Assembly: GCF_004330295.1 (NCBI RefSeq)
Contig: NZ_SJOJ01000022.1
Coordinates: 27,958-91,957, forward strand
DNA: 64,000 bases
DNA from: Rahnella victoriana
GTDB lineage: Bacteria; Pseudomonadota; Gammaproteobacteria; Enterobacterales; Enterobacteriaceae
Reading direction: 5' to 3'
The notes under the pieces were generated by a model. That model did not search any database. It saw only the letters and a program-made list of their open reading frames with translations, and was not told the origin of the DNA. Numbering within the stretch: position 1 is the first letter of the stretch; each line of letters begins with the position of its first letter. Below, one piece after another: positions 33,347 through 41,040 of the stretch. The position numbers were made by a program, and so were the translations under genes.

Positions 33347-35250
33347 TGACGGCACTGTTCACGTTAGAACCGGCGTCATTACTGGCGCTGGCCCTGCTGG
33401 TCTGGTTACTCAGTGGCATTGCTGGCGGATTGCTGGCCGCCGCTGCCAGGATCAGCGGCCTGATTTCCGGCACCGGCGGTATGGTGGCTTCGGCGGCCGT
33501 CATCGTGGCTGCGGTACAGGTGCTGATCAGCGGGACGTCCGTCACGCTGACATTGCCGGTGGTGCCTTACACCGCAGAGTTAAGTCCGCTGAATGCGCTG
33601 CTGTTACTGGCGATGTCAGTGACCGCGTTGTTCAGCAGTCTCTACGCCTGCGCATGGCTGGCCCATGCCCGTCAGCGTCAGCGCGCCCGCACCGGTTTGC
33701 TCTGCAATCTGTTGCTGGCGGCACTGACCGCTGCGACGATTTCCGCCACTGCGGTTGAACTGATCCTGATGATGGAAATGGCAGCGCTCTGCGCGTATTT
33801 CCTGATCGTCCAGACTGACGATGTGAAAAGCCGCCGCGCCGGACTGAATCAGTTTTTATCCGGCCGCCTCGGCACGCTGTGTCTGATCCTGGCGTTCGCC
33901 CTGCTGCATCACACCAGCGGCAGTGTGAGTTTCGACGTCCTGCGTCATACGGCCTTCACGCCGGGCATTAAATCGGTTTCCTTCCTGCTGGCACTGGCCG
34001 GTTTCGGGCTGTACGCCGGGATTATCCCGCTGCATGCCTGGGTGCCGCAGTCGCACTCCAGCGCGCCAGCCCACGCCGCTGCGCTGTTCTCTTCCGCGCT
34101 GATGAAAATCGGCATTCTTGGCATCGTAAAAGTCGGTCTGGATCTGCTTGGCGCACCGCCACTCTGGTGGGGCCTGATGGTATTGCTGCTGGCGATCCTG
34201 ACCGCGTTTATTGGCGGTTTGTACGCCCTGATGGAACACGATATCCGCCGCCTGCTGGCCTATCACACGCTGGAAAACGTCGGGATCATTCTGCTGGGTG
34301 TCGGCGGCGCGATGGCCGGTGTGGCACTGAATCTGCCGGTGCTGGCGTCCCTCGCCCTGCTGGCCGGATTATTCCACCTGTTCAACCACGGCCTGTTTAA
34401 AACCGCGCTGTTCCTTGGTGCCGGTGAAATCGAAATGCAGACCGGCATTAAAGATATGGAAAAACTCGGCGGGATCGCCCGTCTGATGCCGTGGACGGCA
34501 TTCACCCTGCTGATTGCCCTGATGTCGATGGCCGCGCTACCGCCGCTTAACGGTTTCGCCAGCGAATGGTTGCTGTATCAGTCGCTGTTCCAGCTGAGCG
34601 CCAGTCCGCTGTTTATCGCCCGCCTGCTCGGGCCGTTGCTGGCGGTCGGTCTGGCACTGACCGGGGCGCTGGCGCTGATGTGTATCGCCAAAGTCTTTGG
34701 CGTCACCTTCCTTGGCTCACCGCGCAGTCAGGCGGCGGCGGAAGCCACTCCCGCGCCCCTTGCCATGACGCTCAGCGGCGTGCTGCTCGCCCTGCTGTGT
34801 GTGGGTTGTGGGGTCGCCTCACCGTGGATTATTCCGCACTTTTCCGCCGTGGCCGCCTCGGTGCTGAACGCGCCTGTCTTGCAGGTCGCACAGCATGGCG
34901 TGGTGTTCTCCACCACGTCCGCCGTGTCTGCGCCGATGGTGGCGATCCTGCTGCTGGGTATGCCGTTGCTGCCGTGGATCATCGCCGCCGTGTTGCGCGG
35001 AAAACGTCTGCCGAACCGTTCGCGCGGTGATGCGTGGGCCTGCGGTTACGCGCATTCCGCTGACATGGTGGTGACCGCAACCGGCTTCGCGCAACCGCTG
35101 CGCGTGATGTTTGCCCCGCTTTACCGCCTGCGTCAGCGCGTCACGCCGTCTTCCATGGTCGGCGCGCTGCATCGGGGCTGGACGGGTGCCTTCTGCCGTC
35201 GTCTGGCGTTCATCGAACTGGCCGTGTTGCTGGTCGTGGCTTTTGCCTGA
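33346..35250 (+). CDS. hycC: Formate hydrogenlyase membrane subunit HycC
   Basis: HycC is a large polytopic membrane subunit related to antiporter-like NuoL/M subunits; it anchors FHL-1 and may take part in ion translocation. Family motifs include LNQFLSGRLGTLCLI, GFGLYAGIIPLHAWVPQSHS, APAHAAALFSSALMKIGILG and [20 protein letters not shown], with conserved Lys and His residues. The 634 residues slightly exceed E. coli HycC (608). The ATG overlaps the hycB stop. Confidence 0.95.
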   Translation: MTALFTLEPASLLALALLVWLLSGIAGGLLAAAARISGLISGTGGMVASAAVIVAAVQVLISGTSVTLTLPVVPYTAELSPLNALLLLAMSVTALFSSLYACAWLAHARQRQRARTGLLCNLLLAALTAATISATAVELILMMEMAALCAYFLIVQTDDVKSRRAGLNQFLSGRLGTLCLILAFALLHHTSGSVSFDVLRHTAFTPGIKSVSFLLALAGFGLYAGIIPLHAWVPQSHSSAPAHAAALFSSALMKIGILGIVKVGLDLLGAPPLWWGLMVLLLAILTAFIGGLYALMEHDIRRLLAYHTLENVGIILLGVGGAMAGVALNLPVLASLALLAGLFHLFNHGLFKTALFLGAGEIEMQTGIKDMEKLGGIARLMPWTAFTLLIALMSMAALPPLNGFASEWLLYQSLFQLSASPLFIARLLGPLLAVGLALTGALALMCIAKVFGVTFLGSPRSQAAAEATPAPLAMTLSGVLLALLCVGCGVASPWIIPHFSAVAASVLNAPVLQVAQHGVVFSTTSAVSAPMVAILLLGMPLLPWIIAAVLRGKRLPNRSRGDAWACGYAHSADMVVTATGFAQPLRVMFAPLYRLRQRVTPSSMVGALHRGWTGAFCRRLAFIELAVLLVVAFA

Positions 35251-35260
35251 GGAACTGACT

Positions 35261-36214
35261 ATGAATTTTCCCTACCTGCTTGCCGGTTCACTGTGGCCGC
35301 TGGCGCTGATTCAGGCGGTGCTGTTGCTGGCGATCGCCCCGCTGTTTGCCGGTTTCAGCCGCGTGATGCGTGCGCGGATGCACAACCGTCAGGGGCCGGG
35401 CGTATTACAGGAATACCGTGATATCGCCAAACTGCTGACCCGCCAGAGTGTCGCCCCTGCCGCCGCCGGTGCGGCCTTTCGCAGCATGCCTTATCTGCTG
35501 ACCGGCGGCTTGCTGGTGATCGCCACCGCCCTGCCGGTGGTCACGCTGGCGTCGCCGCTGGGTGCCGCAGGCGATCTGATCACCGTGATTTATCTGTTCG
35601 CGGTGGTGCGCTTTGTGTTTGCCATCGCCGGGCTGGATACCGGCAGCACCTTTACCGGCATCGGTGCCAGCCGTGAAGCGGTGCTCGGTGTGTTAGTCGA
35701 GCCGATCCTGTTGCTCGGGCTGTGGATTGCCGCGCTGGTGGCCGGTTCCACTTCGCTCGGCGCGATTGCCGCCCGTGTGCTGCACTGGCCGTCCGCGTCT
35801 TCTTTAACCCTGATTCTGGCCGGTCTGGCCTGTGCGTTCGCTACCTATATAGAAATGGGCAAGCTGCCGTTTGATATGGCGGAAGCGGAGCAGGAATTGC
35901 AGGAAGGCCCGCTGACCGAATATTCCGGCGCGGCGCTGGGCGTGCTGAAAATCGGCATCAGCCTGAAACAACTGGTGGTGTTGCAACTGTTCCTCGGCCT
36001 GTTTTTCCCGTTCGGACTGGCAGAGCACATCACGCCGCTGACGCTGCTGACCGCCGTGGTGCTGTGTCTGCTGAAACTGCTGATCGCGGTATTTGTGGTC
36101 GCGCTGATCGAAAACAGCGTCGCCCGTTTGCGCTTTCTTAAAACCTCCCGCACGACATGGGCGGGGTTCGGGCTGGCGTTTCTGGCGCTGGTTTCCTGGC
36201 TGGTCGCAGGCTGA
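35261..36214 (+). CDS. hycD: Formate hydrogenlyase membrane subunit HycD
   Basis: HycD is a NuoH-like membrane subunit that docks the soluble hydrogenase arm. Conserved parts are MRARMHNRQGPGVLQEYRDI, FTGIGASREAVLGVLVEP and the acidic EMGKLPFDMAEAEQELQEGP motif, which is hallmark for the Q-site-like loop. I placed the start at 35261 (MNFPYLLAGSLWPL), 10 bp after hycC, with GAGGAA upstream. Length is 317 residues, 10 more than E. coli. Confidence 0.94.
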   Translation: MNFPYLLAGSLWPLALIQAVLLLAIAPLFAGFSRVMRARMHNRQGPGVLQEYRDIAKLLTRQSVAPAAAGAAFRSMPYLLTGGLLVIATALPVVTLASPLGAAGDLITVIYLFAVVRFVFAIAGLDTGSTFTGIGASREAVLGVLVEPILLLGLWIAALVAGSTSLGAIAARVLHWPSASSLTLILAGLACAFATYIEMGKLPFDMAEAEQELQEGPLTEYSGAALGVLKIGISLKQLVVLQLFLGLFFPFGLAEHITPLTLLTAVVLCLLKLLIAVFVVALIENSVARLRFLKTSRTTWAGFGLAFLALVSWLVAG

Positions 36215-36230
36215 CCTGACATTTTTCTTG

Positions 36231-36246
36231 TCCCGCTGCGGCGGGA
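36231..36246 (+). other. Small intercistronic hairpin between hycD and hycE
   Basis: TCCCGC/GCGGGA with loop TGCG lies in the 44-bp hycD-hycE spacer, 13 bp before the hycE ATG, and overlaps the likely GGGAAGAGG ribosome-binding site. It might tune hycE translation. Confidence 0.35.
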
Positions 36247-36258
36247 AGAGGCTTTGTA

Positions 36259-37983
36259 ATGAGTGAGTTGAATACCGCATTAAATCAAAACCCGGTCGGC
36301 AAACAGTATCTGGCCGCGCTGGCGGCGCAGTTTCCGTCGGCAATTTTAGGCAGCGAATGGCAGACCGACACCCAGGCGACGGTCACCATCAGGCTGAACT
36401 GGCTGCCGGAAGTGGTGGAATGGCTGTACTACCAGCAGGGCGGCTGGCTCTCCGTGTTGTTCGGAAACGACGAACGGACGCTGTGCGGCAATTACGCGCT
36501 GTATTACGTGCTGTCGATGGAAAAAGGCGTGAAATGCTGGATCACGGTGCGTGCCGAAGTGGATCCCGTTTCACTGGAATTTCCGTCCGTGACACCGCGC
36601 GTTCCGGCGGCGGTCTGGGGCGAACGCGAAGTGCGTGATATGTACGGTTTGCACCCGGTCGGCTTGCCGGACGAACGCCGTCTGGTATTGCCGGATGACT
36701 GGCCGGACGATTTGTATCCGCTGCGCAAAGACGCGATGGATTATCGTCAGCGCCCGGCCCCGACCACTGACCAGGAAACCTATCCGTTTATTTCCGAGGC
36801 CAAAGAAGGCAGCAAAATTGTGCCGATTGGCCCGCTGCACGTCACATCTGACGAACCCGGACACTTTCGTCTTTTCGTTGACGGCGAAGACATTATCGAT
36901 GCCGATTACCGCCTGTTTTACGTGCACCGTGGCATGGAAAAACTGGCAGAAACCCGCATGGGCTATAACGAAGTGACGTTCCTGTCGGACCGCGTTTGCG
37001 GCATCTGCGGCTTTACGCACAGCGTGGCCTACACCTCGTCGGTCGAAAACGCGATGGGCATTGTGGTGCCTGAACGTGCCCAGATGATCCGCTCCATTTT
37101 GCTGGAAGTGGAACGCCTGCACAGCCACCTGCTGAATCTCGGGCTGGCCTGCCACTTTGTCGGCTTTGATTCCGGCTTTATGCAGTTTTTCCGCATCCGC
37201 GAGCAGTCCATGAAGATGGCGGAAATCCTGACCGGTGCGCGTAAAACCTACGGCATGAACCTGATCGGCGGCATCCGTCGCGACATTCTGAAAGACGACA
37301 TGATCGCCACCATTGCGCTGGCGGGCAGCATGCGCCGTGATCTCAATGAACTGGTGGATATTCTGCTCAGCACGCCAAATACCGAACAGCGCAGCGTCGG
37401 CGTCGGCATTCTCGATCCGCAGGTGGCGCGCGATTTCAGTAACGTCGGCCCGATGGTGCGCGGCAGCGGTCACCGCCGCGATATGCGTCAGGATCACCCG
37501 TATGCCGGTTACGCCAAACTGCCGTTTGAGCTGTGCAGCGAAACCGGTAACGACGTCTATTCCCGCCTGAAAGTGCGCATCCACGAAGTGTTTAACGCCC
37601 TGAATATGATTGAGTTTGGCCTGCAAAGTCTGCCGGGCGGTCCGCTGGCGGTGGAAGGCTTCAACTATATTCCGCACCGTTTCGCCCTCGGCTTTGCCGA
37701 AGCGCCACGCGGTGACGACATTCACTGGAGCATGACCGGCGACAACCAGAAGCTGTTCCGCTGGCGTTGCCGCGCGGCGACCTACGCCAACTGGCCGACC
37801 CTGCGCTACATGCTGCGCGGCAATACGGTCTCCGATGCGCCGCTGATCATCGGCAGTCTCGATCCTTGTTACTCCTGCACCGACCGCATGACGGTCGTCG
37901 ATGTGCGTAAGAAAACGTCCATCGTGGTGCCTTACAAAGAGATCGAACGTTACGGCATCGAACGCAAAAACTCGCCGCTTTAA
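36259..37983 (+). CDS. hycE: Hydrogenase-3 large subunit HycE
   Basis: HycE carries the NiFe active site of hydrogenase-3 and an N-terminal NuoC-like domain (about residues 1-170). The nickel ligands are in RVCGIC (Cys247, Cys250) and DPCYSCTDR (Cys537, Cys540). HycI cleaves E. coli HycE after the Arg of CTDR; the same Arg543-Met544 bond is present, leaving a 31-residue C-terminal peptide. Length is 574 residues (E. coli 569). Transcribed within hycA-I. Confidence 0.97.
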   Translation: MSELNTALNQNPVGKQYLAALAAQFPSAILGSEWQTDTQATVTIRLNWLPEVVEWLYYQQGGWLSVLFGNDERTLCGNYALYYVLSMEKGVKCWITVRAEVDPVSLEFPSVTPRVPAAVWGEREVRDMYGLHPVGLPDERRLVLPDDWPDDLYPLRKDAMDYRQRPAPTTDQETYPFISEAKEGSKIVPIGPLHVTSDEPGHFRLFVDGEDIIDADYRLFYVHRGMEKLAETRMGYNEVTFLSDRVCGICGFTHSVAYTSSVENAMGIVVPERAQMIRSILLEVERLHSHLLNLGLACHFVGFDSGFMQFFRIREQSMKMAEILTGARKTYGMNLIGGIRRDILKDDMIATIALAGSMRRDLNELVDILLSTPNTEQRSVGVGILDPQVARDFSNVGPMVRGSGHRRDMRQDHPYAGYAKLPFELCSETGNDVYSRLKVRIHEVFNALNMIEFGLQSLPGGPLAVEGFNYIPHRFALGFAEAPRGDDIHWSMTGDNQKLFRWRCRAATYANWPTLRYMLRGNTVSDAPLIIGSLDPCYSCTDRMTVVDVRKKTSIVVPYKEIERYGIERKNSPL

Positions 37984-37998
37984 GGAGCCGCTTCAATC

Positions 37999-38553
37999 AT
38001 GCTGAAACTGATTAAAAAAGTGCTGAAAACCGGCACCGCAACCGTGGCGTATCCGTTTAAGCCGCTGGATCTGGCACCAAATTTTCGCGGCAAACCGCAG
38101 TACACCGCACAGCAATGCATTGCCTGCGGTGCCTGCGCCAATGCCTGCCCGTCCAACGCGCTGACCATGACCACGGCAGAAGACGGTGGAACGATCCGCT
38201 GGCAACTGTTTTTAGGGCGCTGCATTTTCTGCGCCCGCTGCGAGGAAGTGTGCCCGACGGCGGCCATTACACTGTCGCAGGAATTCGAACTGGCGGTGTG
38301 GCGCAAAGAAGACCTGTATGAAACGGCAGATTTCCCCGTCTGCCACTGCCGCGAATGTGGCAAACCTTATGCCGTGCAAAAGGAAATCGACTTCGCCCTC
38401 AGTCTGTTACAGGAAAGCGCCGCGCTGAGTGACCGGCAGATTGCCGACCGTCGCCAGCAATACGAAACCTGTCCGACGTGCAAAAAAATGCACGGTCTTT
38501 CTTCCAGCGACCGCATCGATATTGGCCGCCATATGACCACGGAGGTTCGCTGA
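37999..38553 (+). CDS. hycF: Formate hydrogenlyase iron-sulfur subunit HycF
   Basis: HycF is the NuoI-like ferredoxin subunit with two 4Fe-4S clusters that link HycB and HycG. Cys motifs are [15 protein letters not shown] and [17 protein letters not shown]-terminal extension has a further set (CHCRECGKP and CPTCKKMHG) that may bind another metal. Length is 184 residues (E. coli 180). The stop overlaps the hycG ATG (TGATG). Confidence 0.95.
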   Translation: MLKLIKKVLKTGTATVAYPFKPLDLAPNFRGKPQYTAQQCIACGACANACPSNALTMTTAEDGGTIRWQLFLGRCIFCARCEEVCPTAAITLSQEFELAVWRKEDLYETADFPVCHCRECGKPYAVQKEIDFALSLLQESAALSDRQIADRRQQYETCPTCKKMHGLSSSDRIDIGRHMTTEVR

Positions 38554-39350
38554 TGAGCCATAACCTGATTGCTCCGCGTGATGAAAATGGCCTGCCGGTG
38601 CCCGTCACGCTGGATGAAAGCATTGCGAGCCTGAAATCTACCCTGCTTCACAGCATCCGCCGCTCCGCCTATGTTTACCGCGTCGACTGCGGCGGCTGTA
38701 ACGGCTGTGAAATTGAGATTTTCGCCGCCATTTCGCCGCTCTTCGATGCCGAACGTTTCGGCATTAAAGTGGTGCCGTCGCCGCGCCATGCTGACATTCT
38801 GCTGTTCACCGGTGCCGTGACCCGCGCCATGCGTATGCCGGCACTGCGCGCCTGGGATTCTGCACCGGATCCGAAAATCTGCATTTCCTACGGAGCCTGC
38901 GGCAACAGCGGCGGCATCTTCCACGACCTGTATTGCGTCTGGGGCGGCACCGACAAGATTGTGCCGGTGGATGTGTATATTCCGGGCTGTCCGCCGACAC
39001 CGGCCGCCACCATTTACGGCTTCGCGATGGCGCTGGGTTTGCTGGATCAGAAAATCAAAGGCCAGCAACACGACCAGGCCGCTGGCGAACCGGCGGCGTT
39101 ATTGCACCCTGAGCTGCCGCAGCCGTTGCGCGTATTGCTCGATCGCGAAGCGCGCCGCATGGCCGGTTACCGCTATGGCCGCCAGATTGCTGACACCTTT
39201 ATGGATATGGTGGCCGCGCCCGGTTTACAGCCGGTGGAACAGCGGGTGTCAGACTATCTGGCGGAGCAAGGCGATCTGCGGCTCAACGAGATTATCGGCA
39301 ACCTGCAGCACATTTATCAGCAGGTGCTGCGTGGCGAGGTGCGCCTGTGA
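38553..39350 (+). CDS. hycG: Hydrogenase-3 small subunit HycG
   Basis: HycG is the NuoB-like small subunit with the proximal 4Fe-4S cluster. Its ligands lie in [24 protein letters not shown] and PGCPPTP. I chose 38553 because it overlaps the hycF stop by one base and GGAGG lies upstream; the longer frame runs inside hycF. Length is 265 residues, 10 longer than E. coli, with the difference near the C terminus. Confidence 0.95.
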   Translation: MSHNLIAPRDENGLPVPVTLDESIASLKSTLLHSIRRSAYVYRVDCGGCNGCEIEIFAAISPLFDAERFGIKVVPSPRHADILLFTGAVTRAMRMPALRAWDSAPDPKICISYGACGNSGGIFHDLYCVWGGTDKIVPVDVYIPGCPPTPAATIYGFAMALGLLDQKIKGQQHDQAAGEPAALLHPELPQPLRVLLDREARRMAGYRYGRQIADTFMDMVAAPGLQPVEQRVSDYLAEQGDLRLNEIIGNLQHIYQQVLRGEVRL

Positions 39351-39829
39351 TGACGTCCGTCAATGACCAGCGTTACGCGCGGCATCAGCCTTATTCAGGC
39401 CATCAGCCGGACAAAAACAAAGTGATTTTTTATTCACTGAGCAGCAAGTTTGTCGATGAAAAAAGCGCGCAGAAACGCAGTTCGCAAAAAGTGCAGGAAG
39501 TGGTGTATTACAGCCTGGCGATTGGCCATCACCTCGGGGTGATCGACTGCCTGCAATCCCGCCTCGAATGCCCGCTCGACGGCTATCTGCACTGGATTAA
39601 CTGTCTGCCGGAAAACAGCGAAGCACACCGCAAACTGGCCGGTGTGCAGCGTTTCGGCGAGATCAACATCGACAGCAGCCACACCCATTTGCTGGCGCTG
39701 GCGCTGCGCGATGCCCGTCCGGACATGAGTGAAGAACAACGGGGCTGGAGCGACCAGCTTATCGCCCTGCTGACTCAGATTGAAAACGACCCCGCCATGT
39801 ACCTGATGGTCAGGAGATACGATGCCTGA
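39350..39829 (+). CDS. hycH: Hydrogenase-3 assembly protein HycH
   Basis: HycH is a soluble protein needed for assembly or maturation of hydrogenase-3; it is not part of the mature enzyme. Recognised by position in the operon and by family sequence (VIFYSLSSKFVDEKS, VVYYSLAIGHHLGVIDCL, KLAGVQRFGEINIDSSHTH). Length is 159 residues, longer than E. coli HycH (136). The start is ambiguous between GTG at 39347 and ATG at 39350, both overlapping the hycG stop. Confidence 0.9.
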   Translation: MTSVNDQRYARHQPYSGHQPDKNKVIFYSLSSKFVDEKSAQKRSSQKVQEVVYYSLAIGHHLGVIDCLQSRLECPLDGYLHWINCLPENSEAHRKLAGVQRFGEINIDSSHTHLLALALRDARPDMSEEQRGWSDQLIALLTQIENDPAMYLMVRRYDA

Positions 39830-40304
39830 TACCTCTTCCCGCTACGCCCTGTTATGCGTCGGCAACAGCATGATGGGCGATGACGGTGCCGGTCCGCGTC
39901 TGGCCGAACTCTGCGCTGAACAGCCGCTGTCCGGCTGGACGGTGGTGGACGGCGGTGCCGCACCTGAAAACGACATCGGCTTTTTGCGCGAGCAGCGCCC
40001 GCAGCATCTGGTGATTGTGGACGCCACCGACATGGGGCTGGCACCCGGTGAAATGCGCATCATCGACGAAAATGACATCGCCGACATGTTCATGATGACC
40101 ACCCACAATCTGCCGCTGACCTTCCTTATTCAGCAACTGCGCGAGGATATCCCGCAGATCACCTTTGTCGGCATTCAGCCCGATGTCGTCGCGTTCTATT
40201 ACCCGATGAGTGCCGCCGTGGAACAGGCCGTTAACCGCCTTCATCAGCGGTTACCGGCTCTGGAAACCGGCCTGGGGATCGCCCCTTTCAGCCCGTCGAC
40301 ATAA
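39822..40304 (+). CDS. hycI: Hydrogenase-3 maturation endopeptidase HycI
   Basis: HycI is the nickel-dependent protease that removes the C-terminal peptide of HycE after nickel insertion. The HyaD/HybD/HycI family motif GNSMMGDDGAGPRLAELC is present with Asp, the VDATDMGLAPGEM stretch supplies the second Asp, and TTHNLPL supplies the His. Length is 160 residues. It overlaps hycH by 8 bp. The 3' end overlaps an FhlA-like inverted repeat. Confidence 0.95.
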   Translation: MPDTSSRYALLCVGNSMMGDDGAGPRLAELCAEQPLSGWTVVDGGAAPENDIGFLREQRPQHLVIVDATDMGLAPGEMRIIDENDIADMFMMTTHNLPLTFLIQQLREDIPQITFVGIQPDVVAFYYPMSAAVEQAVNRLHQRLPALETGLGIAPFSPST

Positions 40305-40355
40305 CTGTCGATGCGGTGACGAAACAGACATGACGTCAGTGAAAAATGTCGTCAT
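40296..40355. promoter_or_regulatory. FhlA-type operator cluster upstream of hydN
   Basis: The perfect inverted repeat TCGACA/TGTCGA (40296-40311) spans the hycI stop. It is followed by TGACGAAA (40317-40324) and TGTCGTCAT (40347-40355). These are the same elements as in the other two FHL regulatory regions, 60-120 bp upstream of the hydN sigma-54-like promoter. Confidence 0.6.
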
Positions 40356-40413
40356 CGGCGCACCAGCCATCACTAACCACCTGAATTTAATGCTGAAAAA
40401 TTAAAAACAGGAA

Positions 40414-40430
40414 CTGGCACGCTTTATGTA
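40414..40430 (+). promoter_or_regulatory. Sigma-54-like promoter of hydN with a variant -12
   Basis: CTGGCACGCTTTATGTA has the -24 GG (40416-40417) and a correctly spaced -12 that reads GT (40428-40429) where GC is expected. The -24 half is a perfect TGGCACG. The leader to hydN would be about 30 nt. Confidence 0.6.
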
Positions 40431-40471
40431 TAGCCAGTATCTGAAACCAATGACTTAGGGATTAAATCATC

Positions 40472-41017
40472 ATGAACCGGTTCATCATTGCCGACCCCAA
40501 AAAATGCATCGGCTGCCGTACCTGTGAAATTGCCTGTGTGATGGCGCACAGCGATTCGCAGGATATCTCGCTGCTTAACGCCGCCACTTTCGCGCCACGT
40601 CTGCATGTGATCAAAGGCGTCAATCTCAGCACGCCGGTGATGTGCCGCCAGTGTGAAGATGCGCCCTGCGCCAATGTTTGCCCGAACGGCGCGATTGCCC
40701 GTACCGGCGATCACGTGCAGGTCACGCAGGAACGCTGCATCGGTTGCAAAACCTGCGTTGTTGCCTGTCCGTACGGTGCGATGGAAGTGGTGACAAAACC
40801 CATTTTCCGCCAGAACGGCGCGGCCATGACCGCCACCTCCGACAAAGCCGAAGCGCATAAATGCGATTTGTGCCATGCCCGCGCAGAAGGCCCGGCCTGT
40901 ATGGAAATCTGCCCGACCAAGGCGCTGTATGCCATCGACCGTAACCAGTTACAGGATATGAACGCAGAAAAACGCCGCCGCGCTGCGCTCGACAGCACCT
41001 CCCCGCTGCTGTTTTAA
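40472..41017 (+). CDS. hydN: Electron transport protein HydN (FdhF-associated ferredoxin)
   Basis: HydN is a HycB-like four-cluster ferredoxin linked to formate dehydrogenase-H function. Cys groups are CIGCRTCEIAC, CRQCEDAPCANVCPNGA, CIGCKTCVVACPYGA and CDLCHARAEGPACMEICP. The start MNRFIIADPKKCIG at 40472 is clear. The 181-residue length is near the E. coli 175. It precedes fdhF by 23 bp on the same strand. In E. coli hydN is paired with hypF; here fdhF is inserted between them. Confidence 0.94.
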   Translation: MNRFIIADPKKCIGCRTCEIACVMAHSDSQDISLLNAATFAPRLHVIKGVNLSTPVMCRQCEDAPCANVCPNGAIARTGDHVQVTQERCIGCKTCVVACPYGAMEVVTKPIFRQNGAAMTATSDKAEAHKCDLCHARAEGPACMEICPTKALYAIDRNQLQDMNAEKRRRAALDSTSPLLF

Positions 41018-41040
41018 CCCCGGATAGAGGAAGTAATACC

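Noticed and set aside
36571..37725. 384-codon minus-strand frame antisense to hycE
   Set aside because: hycE is unmistakable on the plus strand; the reverse frame is His/Ala-rich and has no domain.
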